Assembly: GCF_022832385.1 (NCBI RefSeq)
Contig: NZ_JALHLE010000032.1
Coordinates: 1-42,168 of the forward strand
Direction: 5' to 3'
Origin: Novosphingobium album (ex Hu et al. 2023)
Lineage (GTDB): Bacteria > Pseudomonadota > Alphaproteobacteria > Sphingomonadales > Sphingomonadaceae
Length of the DNA stretch: 42,168 nucleotides
In this document: in pieces, positions 1 to 7,768 of the stretch
Position numbering within the stretch: position 1 is the stretch's first letter
How the letters are laid out: each line of letters starts with the position of its first letter
Notes under the pieces: generated by a model
Seen by the model: the letters and a program-made list of their open reading frames with translations, nothing else
Databases searched by the model: none
What the model was told of the DNA's origin: nothing
Program-made: the position numbers and the translations under genes

Positions 1-16
1 GAACCTCCTCAACGCC

Positions 17-95
17 CGCGCCATCCCCCTCCACCATCGCTGCGCGATGGTCCCCCTCCCCAGGACGAGCCTGGGGAGGATCTTGGGGAGACAGG
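17..95. repeat. Palindromic intergenic repeat
   Basis: Two adjacent perfect inverted repeats: 8-base arms at 33-40 and 44-51 (ACCATCGC / GCGATGGT, 3-base loop) and 10-base arms at 55-64 and 70-79 (CCTCCCCAGG / CCTGGGGAGG, 5-base loop). The flanks are pyrimidine-rich on this strand. The composition and paired stem-loops match a short repeat I know from sphingomonad genomes between genes or just after stop codons. Copy number cannot be tested in this window. An upstream minus-strand gene could end near here, but no convincing product is visible. Confidence 0.6.
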
Positions 96-784
96 CGGAT
101 CAGCCCGGCCCGCCGCAGCGGCGAGAGCGGTTCGTAGTCGTAGATCGGCATAAGGCAGCGGGCTCCACACGGTGTTGGAAGTCGTGCCCCTCATGGCGGG
201 ACTATGTACACCGGGCGGGGATGTGTAGGAAAATGGTTTGTCGGTACGCTTGGGGCACGCGGACAAATTCGAACGAAAAAGGGGGATGTCGGCCATGCGC
301 CCAAGCCAGTCGTTCCATTGCCCACGAGACTTTCCTAAGACTCGCCGTTCCCCGAGCCTAGGCATCTGTTGCGGACGGGACCTTTGCGGAATGTCGGTTG
401 GAAGCGCCACAGCGTCGATTCCAGACACCGCGCGTCAGCAAGCGTACCGCCCGCAGTCTCCGGCAATGCTGCCCCTAGTCCCATGGCGGCTGGCTACGTA
501 ATTAATCAGCGGTTTGGTGTCGGATTGCGCGCGAACGCAACGGGGAGGTTAAGGACGACTCAACATGATTGCGAGGCGCTTCCTTTAGGCGACAATGCCA
601 ACGTCGCCGGGCCCCGGGGCGGCTCACGATAGCAGAGATTCAGGCAGGCAAACAAAAACCTTAATTGTCTACCAATTTGATTGATTGTATCGGACTGAGC
701 CTGACCTGACATCTCTGCGTTGCCCATATCTTCCATCGATTCGCCCGAGCGCCAACCGGCCTTGATTGAAAGCGTACTCATCCG
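96..784. other. No recognisable gene
   Basis: About 690 bases with only short, mutually overlapping reading frames (up to 139 codons on the minus strand). Their translations are Pro/Arg/Ser-rich and run straight through the palindromic repeat at 17-95, which real genes rarely do. No tRNA or other RNA fold was recognised. The last 150 bases are less GC-rich and probably hold the promoter of the permease gene at 785, but I could not pick a confident -35/-10 pair. Confidence 0.5.
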
Positions 785-1648
785 ATGATCCAGCACCTTG
801 ATCTCCTCCACGCGCTTGCCGGGCTGCTTGTTGGAATGCTCGTAGGTTTAACTGGTGTGGGAGGCGGCTCGCTGATGACACCGCTTCTTGTCCTGCTGTT
901 CGGGGTGAGCCCGCAAACGGCAGTTGGCACCGATCTGCTCTATGCGGCGATTACCAAGATCACCGGCTCGGCTGTTCATGGGTGGCGTGCGACGGTTGAT
1001 TGGCAAATTGTCCGGCGCCTGGCTTCGGGGAGCATTCCCGCCGCTTTGCTGACTTTGGCTTTACTTGCCCAGTTTGGGCGGATCGGCCAGCATGGCGAAA
1101 AAGTGATACTTCTGACGCTGGCGGTGATGTTGGCTTTGACCGCATTGATAACACTTATGCGCAGGCGGTTGGCTGGCTTCGCGCATGGGCTCGAGCCGCT
1201 CGATCCTCCAGCCAAAGTCATTGGTGGCACGGTAGTGCTGGGCGCGGCGATCGGTATTGCTGTGACGGTCTCCTCGGTGGGTGCCGGGGCGATCGGAGTT
1301 ACGGCTCTGCTCTTGCTCTACCCGCGTCTGCGGATGGTAAAAATCGTCGGATCGGACATAGCCCACGCGGTGCCGCTGGCGCTGATCGCGGGAACTGGTC
1401 ACTGGCTGATCGGAGACGTCGATGGACTGCTGCTGACCAACCTGTTGATTGGCTCTATTCCCGGTGTAATTCTGGGCAGCCTGCTTTCGGTGCGCGCCTC
1501 GGATAAATTGCTTCAGCCGCTGCTTGCCGTTGTTCTGGCACTGTCGTCATGGCAGTTGTTCGTGAAAGCTCTGACAAGCGATAAGCTCAATGCTGCGCAT
1601 CACCATGTTTCCACATCGCCAGACATAAGGAACAGCCCTAAGCGCTAA
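785..1648 (+). CDS. TSUP (TauE/SafE) family membrane permease
   Basis: A 287-residue polytopic membrane protein of the TauE/SafE (old DUF81) family, which moves sulfite, sulfoacetate and related small organosulfur anions across the inner membrane. The family signature is near the N-terminus (GLTGVGGGSLMTPLLVLLFG, about residues 20-40), and a second half-repeat with VSSVGAGAIG lies near 160-170. This is the usual duplicated TSUP plan with 7-8 hydrophobic segments. Length is typical. No sulfur-metabolism gene is nearby, so the substrate is open. The ATG at 785 starts just before the first hydrophobic segment. A separate gene for a flippase follows 34 bases downstream, possibly co-transcribed. 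Confidence 0.85.
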   Translation: MIQHLDLLHALAGLLVGMLVGLTGVGGGSLMTPLLVLLFGVSPQTAVGTDLLYAAITKITGSAVHGWRATVDWQIVRRLASGSIPAALLTLALLAQFGRIGQHGEKVILLTLAVMLALTALITLMRRRLAGFAHGLEPLDPPAKVIGGTVVLGAAIGIAVTVSSVGAGAIGVTALLLLYPRLRMVKIVGSDIAHAVPLALIAGTGHWLIGDVDGLLLTNLLIGSIPGVILGSLLSVRASDKLLQPLLAVVLALSSWQLFVKALTSDKLNAAHHHVSTSPDIRNSPKR

Positions 1649-1682
1649 TCGCGCCGTTGTGCGGCCGTGTTGATTCGAGGCC

Positions 1683-2486
1683 ATGGACACTCAACTTTTC
1701 GTGATCTGCCTGCTGACAGCGGGCATCAACCTGATAGGCACGCTGGCCTACGCGGCACGGATAGCAGGTGTGCGCACGCGCCGCATCGCGATGAGCTTCG
1801 CGCTGTTCAACATCCTGGTGCTGGTGAGCCGCACTTCGAACAGTTTCCTGGGTCCGTTCCTCGCCAAAAGGATTGAGGCGCGGATCGCCATGGGCGGCGG
1901 TGAAGCATTGCTCCATGATTTTCGCATGGTGTTGATGGCTGCGACACTGGCAGTGGCACTGGGCATTGCGCTGGTCCCTACGGGGCAACGCCTGTTTGCC
2001 CGTGCGATCGGCTATTTTCAGGTGCACCGCTCTACCGCACGGCTGGTCTTGCGTGCGGCTTCGCCAGAGGGGCTTCACGCGATCCGCTCGTCGGTGCGTA
2101 CACCGCGCCTGAATCACTTTCGCGACCTGGCGAGAGAGCGCGGTGTAGGCTGGGGCGTGCTTACGGCCAACTGTCTGGCGCAGGCGCTGATCACCGTTGG
2201 TGTTCTGGCATCGCTTTACGCGGGCTATCTCAACCCGCAATTCCGTGTAACCGCGTCGCAGTTGTCATCGGTGATCAATGGCGTGGCCACGATCCTGCTT
2301 TTTGCGCTGATCGATCCGCAGCTTTCGGTCATGACTGATGATGTTGTCGAAGGGCGCATCAGCGAGACCCTGTTCCGCCGCACGATCGTGTGGATCAGTT
2401 TCAGCCGACTTGCAGGAACAATGCTTGCACAAGTTGTGTTTGTTCCGGCCGCACACCTAGTTGCACTGCTGGCAAATCAGGTCTGA
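1683..2486 (+). CDS. amj: Lipid II flippase, Amj family
   Basis: A 267-residue membrane protein whose N-terminal half matches, from memory, the Amj/YdaH (DUF2837) family: LLTAGINLIGTLAYAARIAG, then a conserved FALFNILVLVSRTSN block near residues 37-51. Amj was described in Bacillus subtilis as the alternate to MurJ, flipping the peptidoglycan precursor lipid II. Six hydrophobic segments fit the family. The GAGG at 1677-1680 is too close to the ATG for a good ribosome site, so the start is moderately certain. It sits 34 bases after the TSUP gene. Amj is less common than MurJ in Gram-negatives, so it may supplement or replace MurJ under antibiotic stress; that role is inferred. Confidence 0.85.
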   Translation: MDTQLFVICLLTAGINLIGTLAYAARIAGVRTRRIAMSFALFNILVLVSRTSNSFLGPFLAKRIEARIAMGGGEALLHDFRMVLMAATLAVALGIALVPTGQRLFARAIGYFQVHRSTARLVLRAASPEGLHAIRSSVRTPRLNHFRDLARERGVGWGVLTANCLAQALITVGVLASLYAGYLNPQFRVTASQLSSVINGVATILLFALIDPQLSVMTDDVVEGRISETLFRRTIVWISFSRLAGTMLAQVVFVPAAHLVALLANQV

Positions 2487-3012
2487 CACCAAGCGTTTCA
2501 ATGCCGAAGGCTGTCTGTAACTGGCCAGTCTTGCTCATTCAGAACGTCCAACCGGCCAGTCCACACCCCGGATAAGTGAATTGGAGGCTGAGCGACCGAG
2601 AAGGTCGGCGGCGGACACTGTGGTGCTCTGTCCGGGAATGGCGGCTATCCAGAGTTGGTTGCCCCAAACCTGCCGGTCAGTTCACGGCCCACTGAAGCCG
2701 TTCTGCTGGCCTCGCTCGTGTTCACGTAACCTCAGTCGCAACTCCAGCCTGTTGTGGGCCTATCCTTGACCTCATCTCCCCAATCGCCTAAGGGCGCCCA
2801 TCTTCTGCGGGCTTGCTCGCAGGAACAGACATAGAGCTGAACATTGCCATGTCAGCATTTCCGGGCCTTTTCCTTGCCTTGGGGCAGGGCGGGGGCTCAG
2901 CGGGCAGCCGTTCCGATTCGGGCAGGGCTGCTTCCGGAAACGGCGGTGGCAAAGTAATCCGGTGGCATCGAAGCCGGGTGGAGTGTTTTCGGCTCACGCA
3001 GGTGAAGCGGGC
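2487..3012. other. Gene-free region before the str operon
   Basis: About 530 bases with no credible coding frame. The longest frame, on the minus strand (2788-3189), runs through the inverted repeat at 3013-3050 and has a Pro/Arg/Ser-rich translation resembling no family. A near-repeat is seen at 2521-2530 and 2551-2560 (CTGGCCAGT-like and CCGGCCAGT). The segment around 2580-2770 has the look of decayed or repeated intergenic sequence seen in sphingomonads, but I cannot prove this from one copy. Confidence 0.45.
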
Positions 3013-3050
3013 GTCATGCCTACCGCGATCCCGGTAATTGCCGGGATGAC
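3013..3050. repeat. GTCAT...ATGAC inverted repeat
   Basis: Nested inverted repeat: inner arms ATCCCGG at 3028-3034 and CCGGGAT at 3041-3047 around TAATTG, with outer GTCAT (3013-3017) and ATGAC (3046-3050). It resembles the widely dispersed proteobacterial 'GTCAT-CCCGG-CCGGGATGAC' intergenic palindromes. It could also act as a terminator-like structure for the upstream pair of genes, though no T-run follows. Confidence 0.5.
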
Positions 3051-3142
3051 GGGATAAGCCTTCACCGGAATGCGTGAACCTCTCACTCTTCCTTTTTCGA
3101 AACGCGCCGGGCCCGCATGACCCGGGGTGCGACGGGTCCGTC

Positions 3143-3168
3143 CCGTGGCTTGCGGTTTCGCCCCACGG
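3143..3168 (+). promoter_or_regulatory. Hairpin in the rpsL upstream region
   Basis: CCGTGG at 3143-3148 pairs with CCACGG at 3163-3168; a second small inverted repeat ACGGG/CCCGT overlaps just upstream. This lies 45-70 bases before the rpsL start, so it is probably in the leader of the str transcript. No convincing promoter was found here: the best pair (TTGCGG at 3150 and TACGGG at 3169) is only 13 apart. Confidence 0.35.
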
Positions 3169-3212
3169 TACGGGCCGGATCCATCGCACTCCATTTTGAA
3201 AGAAGAGTATAG

Positions 3213-3584
3213 ATGCCCACTATCAACCAGCTGGTCCGCAAGGGCCGCGAGCCGCAGAAGGCCAAGAGCAAGGTCCCGGCGATGGAGCAGAACCCGCAGA
3301 AGCGCGGCGTCTGCACCCGCGTCTACACCACGACCCCGAAGAAGCCGAACTCGGCTCTCCGCAAGGTCGCCAAGGTCCGTCTGACCAACAGCCGCGAAGT
3401 CATCTCGTACATCCCGGGTGAAGGCCACAACCTGCAGGAGCACTCGGTCGTGCTCATCCGCGGCGGCCGTGTGCGCGACCTTCCCGGCGTGCGCTACCAC
3501 ATCCTGCGCGGCGTGCTCGACACGCAGGGCGTCAAGGACCGCAAGCAGTCCCGCTCGAAGTACGGCGCCAAGCGTCCGAAGTAA
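3213..3584 (+). CDS. rpsL: 30S ribosomal protein S12
   Basis: S12 (uS12), 123 residues, lies at the decoding centre of the 30S subunit and controls accuracy of tRNA selection. The TTTPKKPNSALRK and GEGHNLQEHS blocks are intact. Lys43 is the common wild-type residue, but position 88 is Arg (codon CGC at 3474-3476) where E. coli and most bacteria have Lys; K88R gives streptomycin resistance in other species. First gene of the str operon. A purine-rich AAAGAAGAG site lies just before the ATG. A 125-base gap with a very strong stem-loop separates it from rpsG. Confidence 0.99.
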   Translation: MPTINQLVRKGREPQKAKSKVPAMEQNPQKRGVCTRVYTTTPKKPNSALRKVAKVRLTNSREVISYIPGEGHNLQEHSVVLIRGGRVRDLPGVRYHILRGVLDTQGVKDRKQSRSKYGAKRPK

Positions 3585-3603
3585 GGTTCATCCGTCGCTG
3601 GCC

Positions 3604-3682
3604 GGCTCCGGCCCGCTTCCCCATCCGGACACCCTGACATGGGTATCCTCTGGGAGGCCGGGTGGAGGAGCGGGCCGGAGCC
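3604..3682 (+). promoter_or_regulatory. Long stem-loop between rpsL and rpsG
   Basis: A 25-base arm at 3604-3628 pairs with 3658-3682: 22 Watson-Crick pairs, two G-U pairs and one mismatch, with the outer 14 pairs perfect (GGCTCCGGCCCGCT / AGCGGGCCGGAGCC). The 29-base loop holds a further ACCC/GGGT hairpin (3631-3634 with 3641-3644). It ends 12 bases before the rpsG ribosome site (GAAGGA, 3695-3700). In E. coli, S7 binds this same intercistronic region to repress its own translation, so an S7-responsive element is a reasonable inference. No T-run follows, so it is not a normal terminator. Confidence 0.75.
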
Positions 3683-3709
3683 GCAGACCATTCCGAAGGA
3701 ATTACAAAG

Positions 3710-4180
3710 ATGTCACGTCGTCGTCGTCCCGAGAAGCGGGAAATCCTGCCTGATCCGAAGTTCGGTGATCAGGTCCTGTCGAAGTTCATGAACAACCTCA
3801 TGCTCGACGGCAAGAAGTCGGTTGCCGAGTCCATCGTCTACGGTGCGCTCGATACCATGGAAACCCGCGCCAAGGCCGATCCGGTCCAGCTGTTCCACGA
3901 TGCCCTGAACAACGTGAAGCCGCAGATCGAGGTCCGCAGCCGCCGCGTCGGCGGTGCGACCTACCAGGTTCCGGTCGAAGTCCGTCCGGAGCGTGCCCAG
4001 GCGCTCGCCATCCGCTGGCTGATCACCGCTGCGCGCAACCGTCCCGAGACCACCATGTCGGCGCGTCTCTCGGGCGAGCTGCTCGATGCGGCCAACAACC
4101 GCGGCAACGCCGTGAAGAAGCGCGAAGACACGCACCGCATGGCGGACGCCAACCGCGCCTTCTCGCACTACCGCTGGTAA
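3710..4180 (+). CDS. rpsG: 30S ribosomal protein S7
   Basis: S7 (uS7), 156 residues, the primary assembly protein of the 30S head, which binds the 3' major domain of 16S rRNA near the E site. The protein begins MSRRRRPEKREILPDP and ends in the family's NRAFSHYRW tail. The frame is open upstream to 3662, but the ATG at 3710 is chosen because GAAGGA lies 9 bases before it and the encoded N-terminus matches the family. In E. coli S7 is the autogenous repressor of the str operon; the long stem-loop directly upstream is the likely counterpart here. Confidence 0.99.
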   Translation: MSRRRRPEKREILPDPKFGDQVLSKFMNNLMLDGKKSVAESIVYGALDTMETRAKADPVQLFHDALNNVKPQIEVRSRRVGGATYQVPVEVRPERAQALAIRWLITAARNRPETTMSARLSGELLDAANNRGNAVKKREDTHRMADANRAFSHYRW

Positions 4181-4241
4181 GACGCTTCGTGGCGCCCTTC
4201 ATGCACGTCATGCGGGCGTCACACTTTCAATTCAGGGGGCA

Positions 4242-4259
4242 GGGGCTTATCTGAGCCCC
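4242..4259 (+). promoter_or_regulatory. Small hairpin before fusA
   Basis: GGGGC (4242-4246) and GCCCC (4255-4259) flank an 8-base loop in the 113-base rpsG-fusA gap, 22 bases before the fusA ribosome site (AAGGA at 4281-4285). No T-run follows. It may protect or tune the fusA message; function is not shown. Confidence 0.3.
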
Positions 4260-4293
4260 AGTTCCTCCCAAACTCCTGCTAAGGATTTTCACC

Positions 4294-6387
4294 ATGGCCC
4301 GCAGCCATACGCTGGATATGTACCGCAACATCGGTATCATGGCGCACATCGACGCCGGCAAGACCACCACGACCGAGCGAATCCTCTACTACACCGGCAA
4401 GTCCTACAAGATCGGCGAAGTGCACGACGGCGCCGCCACCATGGACTGGATGGAGCAGGAGCAGGAACGCGGCATCACCATCACCTCGGCGGCCACCACC
4501 TGCTTCTGGAAGGCAGACAGCGGCCAGGGCGACGAATACCGCATCAACATCATCGACACCCCGGGCCACGTGGACTTCACCATCGAAGTCGAACGCTCGC
4601 TGCGCGTGCTCGACGGTGCGGTCGCGTGCTTCGACGGCGTTGCCGGCGTTGAGCCGCAGTCCGAAACCGTGTGGCGCCAGGCCGACAAGTATGGCGTTCC
4701 CCGCATGTGCTTCATCAACAAGCTCGACCGCACCGGCGCCGACTTCAAGTACTGCGTGCAGTCGATCATCGACCGCCTCGGTGCCACCCCGGCCGTGCTG
4801 TACCTGCCTATCGGCATCGAATCCGACCTCAAGGGTCTGGTCGACCTCGTGCACAACCGCGCGATCATCTGGAAGGACGAGTCGCTGGGCGCCGAGTTCT
4901 TCTATGAAGAAATCCCGGCCGACATGGCCGACGAAGCCGAGCTGTACCGCAGCCAGCTGATTGAACTCGCCGTCGAGCAGGACGACGATGTCATGGAAGC
5001 CTACCTCGAAGGCACAGAGCCCGACGTCGCGACGCTGAAGAAGCTGATCCGCAAGGGTACGCTGGCGCATGCCTTCGTGCCGGTTTGCTGCGGTTCGGCC
5101 TTCAAGAACAAGGGCGTGCAGCCGCTGCTCGACGCCGTCGTCGACTACCTGCCTTCGCCGCTCGACATCCCCGACGTCCAGGGCGTCAAGGTCGACAGCG
5201 ACGAGAAGGACAGCCGTCCGCCCAAGGACGATGCGCCGTTCTCGGCTCTCGCGTTCAAGGTCATGAACGACCCGTTCGTCGGCTCGCTCACCTTCTGCCG
5301 CATCTACTCGGGCACGCTCTCGAAGGGCTCGTACCTGAACTCGGTGAAGGGCAAGAAGGAAAAGGTCGGCCGTATCCTCGAGATGCACGCCAACGAGCGT
5401 AAGGACATCGATGAAGCGTATGCGGGCGACATCGTTGCGCTGGCCGGCATGAAGGAAACCACGACGGGCGATACGCTCTGTGCGGAACGGGCGCCGATCG
5501 TGCTCGAACGCATGGAATTCCCCGAGCCGGTTATCGAACTGTCGGTGGAACCCAAGACCAAGGCCGACCAGGAGAAGATGGGCGTTGCGCTCAACCGTCT
5601 CTCGGCCGAGGACCCCAGCTTCCGCGTGTCGACCGACCACGAGTCCGGCCAGACCATTATCAAGGGCATGGGCGAACTTCACCTCGACATCATCGTCGAC
5701 CGCATGCGTCGCGAGTTCAAGGTCGAGGCCAACGTCGGCGCGCCGCAGGTGGCCTATCGCGAATACCTCGCGAAGGCTGTGGACGTGGACTATACCCACA
5801 AGAAGCAGTCGGGCGGTACCGGCCAGTTTGGCCGCGTGAAGGTCAAGGTCACGCCCGGCGAGCGCGGTTCGGGCATCACCTTCACCGACGAAGTCAAGGG
5901 CGGTAACATTCCGAAGGAATACATCCCCGCCATCGAGAAGGGCATGCGCGAAACGGCCGAGACCGGTTCGCTCGTGGGCTTCCCCATCATCGACTTCGAC
6001 ATCGTTCTCTACGACGGTGCCTACCACGACGTCGACTCGTCGGCTCTGGCCTTCGAAATCGCCGGTCGCGGTTGTATGCGTGAAGTCGCCCAGAAGGCCG
6101 GCATCAAGCTGCTCGAGCCGATCATGAAGGTCGAAGTCGTCACTCCCGAGGAATACCTCGGCGACGTCATCGGTGACATGAACAGCCGCCGCGGCCAGAT
6201 CCAGGGCACCGACAGCCGCGGCAACGCCCAGGTCGTCGAAGCCCACGTGCCGCTGGCAAACATGTTCGGCTACGTGAACCAGCTGCGCTCGTTCACCCAG
6301 GGCCGGGCCAACTACTCGATGTTCTTCTCCCACTACGACGAGGTCCCGGCAAACGTCGCGGCCGAAGTGAAGGAGAAGCTTGCCTGA
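4294..6387 (+). CDS. fusA: Elongation factor G
   Basis: EF-G, 697 residues, the GTPase that drives translocation of tRNA and mRNA through the ribosome and also helps recycling. The G domain is N-terminal, with the P-loop AHIDAGKTTTTE near residues 17-28, switch motif RGITITSAATT, DTPGHVDF and NKLDRTGAD. Domains II to V follow, ending in a short VKEKLA tail. Length is normal. An AAGGA ribosome site sits 8 bases before the ATG. Third gene of the str operon. Its last codons overlap the -35 box of a proposed separate tuf promoter. Confidence 0.99.
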   Translation: MARSHTLDMYRNIGIMAHIDAGKTTTTERILYYTGKSYKIGEVHDGAATMDWMEQEQERGITITSAATTCFWKADSGQGDEYRINIIDTPGHVDFTIEVERSLRVLDGAVACFDGVAGVEPQSETVWRQADKYGVPRMCFINKLDRTGADFKYCVQSIIDRLGATPAVLYLPIGIESDLKGLVDLVHNRAIIWKDESLGAEFFYEEIPADMADEAELYRSQLIELAVEQDDDVMEAYLEGTEPDVATLKKLIRKGTLAHAFVPVCCGSAFKNKGVQPLLDAVVDYLPSPLDIPDVQGVKVDSDEKDSRPPKDDAPFSALAFKVMNDPFVGSLTFCRIYSGTLSKGSYLNSVKGKKEKVGRILEMHANERKDIDEAYAGDIVALAGMKETTTGDTLCAERAPIVLERMEFPEPVIELSVEPKTKADQEKMGVALNRLSAEDPSFRVSTDHESGQTIIKGMGELHLDIIVDRMRREFKVEANVGAPQVAYREYLAKAVDVDYTHKKQSGGTGQFGRVKVKVTPGERGSGITFTDEVKGGNIPKEYIPAIEKGMRETAETGSLVGFPIIDFDIVLYDGAYHDVDSSALAFEIAGRGCMREVAQKAGIKLLEPIMKVEVVTPEEYLGDVIGDMNSRRGQIQGTDSRGNAQVVEAHVPLANMFGYVNQLRSFTQGRANYSMFFSHYDEVPANVAAEVKEKLA

Positions 6388-6408
6388 GGGCAAGAATGGT
6401 TCTAGGGG
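6380..6408 (+). promoter_or_regulatory. Putative tuf promoter, TTGCCT-N17-TAGGGG
   Basis: TTGCCT (6380-6385, overlapping the fusA stop) is followed by 17 bases and TAGGGGCG (6403-6410). The same eight-base -10 box recurs before rpsJ and rplO at the same spacing. EF-Tu is needed in large molar excess over EF-G, so a dedicated promoter makes sense. E. coli also has tufA promoters inside fusA. Prediction only. Confidence 0.5.
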
Positions 6409-6434
6409 CGGCGCCTGATTCAGCGGGCGCTGCC
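6407..6434 (+). promoter_or_regulatory. Hairpin in the fusA-tuf gap
   Basis: GGCGGCGCC (6407-6415) pairs with GGCGCTGCC (6426-6434), nine pairs including one G-U, with a 10-base loop, followed by TTATTT. It could attenuate readthrough from fusA or sit at the 5' end of a tuf-only transcript. It overlaps the proposed tuf -10 box. Confidence 0.4.
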
Positions 6435-6479
6435 TTATTTCCCGCAGATTCAATTTCAGTACGAAAGAAGGTTTGAGCA

Positions 6480-7670
6480 ATGGCGAAGGCAAAATTCGAG
6501 CGGAACAAGCCGCACTGCAATATCGGCACCATCGGTCACGTCGACCACGGTAAGACGACCCTGACGGCTGCCATCACCAAGGTCATGGCCGAAGTCAACG
6601 GCGGTGAAGCGGTCGACTTCGCCAACATCGACAAGGCTCCGGAAGAACGTGAGCGCGGCATCACCATCTCGACCGCGCACGTCGAGTACGAAACCGCTGC
6701 CCGTCACTACGCGCACGTCGACTGCCCGGGTCACGCCGACTATGTGAAGAACATGATCACCGGTGCGGCCCAGATGGACGGCGCCATCCTCGTGGTGAAC
6801 GCTGCTGACGGCCCGATGCCGCAGACCCGCGAGCACATCCTGCTCGCTCGTCAGGTCGGCGTGCCGGCTCTGGTCGTGTACATGAACAAGGTCGACCAGG
6901 TCGACGACGAAGAGCTTCTCGAGCTCGTCGAACTCGAAGTTCGCGAACTGCTGTCGTCGTACGAATTCCCGGGCGACGATATTCCGATCGTCAAGGGTTC
7001 GGCTCTGGCCGCTCTCGAAGGCCGCGACGACGAAATCGGCAAGAACTCGATCATCGAACTGATGAACGCTGTCGACGAGTACATCCCGCAGCCGCCGCGT
7101 CCGACCGACAAGCCGTTCCTGATGCCGGTCGAAGACGTGTTTTCGATCTCGGGCCGTGGTACGGTTGTGACCGGCCGTGTCGAAACCGGCATCATCAAGG
7201 TTGGTGAAGAAGTCGAAGTCGTCGGTATCCGCGACACCCAGAAGACCACCGTCACCGGCGTCGAAATGTTCCGCAAGCTGCTCGATCAGGGTGAAGCCGG
7301 CGACAACATCGGCGCGCTGGTCCGTGGTCTGAAGCGCGACGACGTAGAGCGTGGTCAGGTTCTCGCCAAGCCGGGCACCGTTACCCCGCACACCGAGTTT
7401 GACGCAGAAGTCTACGTGCTGTCGAAGGACGAAGGTGGCCGTCACACGCCGTTCTTCGCCAACTACCGCCCGCAGTTCTACTTCCGCACCACCGACGTGA
7501 CCGGTGAAGTGATCCTCCCCGAGGGCACCGAGATGGTCATGCCGGGCGACAACGTTGCCCTGTCGGTCAAGCTGATCGCCCCGATCGCCATGGACGAAGG
7601 CCTCCGCTTCGCTATCCGCGAAGGCGGCCGCACCGTCGGCTCGGGCGTTGTCGCGAAGATCACGAAGTAA
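6480..7670 (+). CDS. tuf: Elongation factor Tu
   Basis: EF-Tu, 396 residues, the GTPase that carries aminoacyl-tRNA to the ribosomal A site. The G domain begins with NIGTIGHVDHGKTTLT (P-loop near residues 18-26), then ERERGITISTAH, DCPGHADYVKNM and NKVDQVDDEE; the two beta-barrel domains end in GVVAKITK. Length is typical. AAAGAAGG lies 9 bases before the ATG. It is last in the str operon, followed by a strong intrinsic terminator. Only one tuf copy is in the window; a second elsewhere cannot be excluded. Confidence 0.99.
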   Translation: MAKAKFERNKPHCNIGTIGHVDHGKTTLTAAITKVMAEVNGGEAVDFANIDKAPEERERGITISTAHVEYETAARHYAHVDCPGHADYVKNMITGAAQMDGAILVVNAADGPMPQTREHILLARQVGVPALVVYMNKVDQVDDEELLELVELEVRELLSSYEFPGDDIPIVKGSALAALEGRDDEIGKNSIIELMNAVDEYIPQPPRPTDKPFLMPVEDVFSISGRGTVVTGRVETGIIKVGEEVEVVGIRDTQKTTVTGVEMFRKLLDQGEAGDNIGALVRGLKRDDVERGQVLAKPGTVTPHTEFDAEVYVLSKDEGGRHTPFFANYRPQFYFRTTDVTGEVILPEGTEMVMPGDNVALSVKLIAPIAMDEGLRFAIREGGRTVGSGVVAKITK

Positions 7671-7700
7671 TTCGCTGATCCTCGGATAATCGAGTTAAAG

Positions 7701-7731
7701 GCCCGGTCTCCGCAAGGAGGCCGGGCTTTTT
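7701..7731 (+). terminator. Intrinsic terminator after tuf
   Basis: An 11-pair GC-rich stem (7701-7711 with 7716-7726, one G-U pair) is closed by a GCAA tetraloop of the stable GNRA type and followed at once by TTTTT (7727-7731). It closes the str operon 30 bases after the tuf stop. Confidence 0.93.
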
Positions 7732-7768
7732 CGTTGTGCCATGGTGCGGGGCATGTGCTGCGCGCGCT

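Noticed and set aside
9..428. A minus-strand frame of 139 codons at the left edge
   Set aside because: It passes through two palindromes, ends in low-complexity Gly/Arg/Ser, and matches no family I know. A gene ending left of the window remains possible.
3150..3174. TTGCGG ... TACGGG as the rpsL promoter
   Set aside because: The spacing is 13, too short for a sigma-70-type promoter; hairpins in the same bases explain the repeats better.
4279..6492. A 737-codon open frame on the minus strand opposite fusA
   Set aside because: It mirrors the strongly biased codon use of fusA, its translation is His/Val/Asp-rich with no family match, and it also covers the fusA leader and tuf start.
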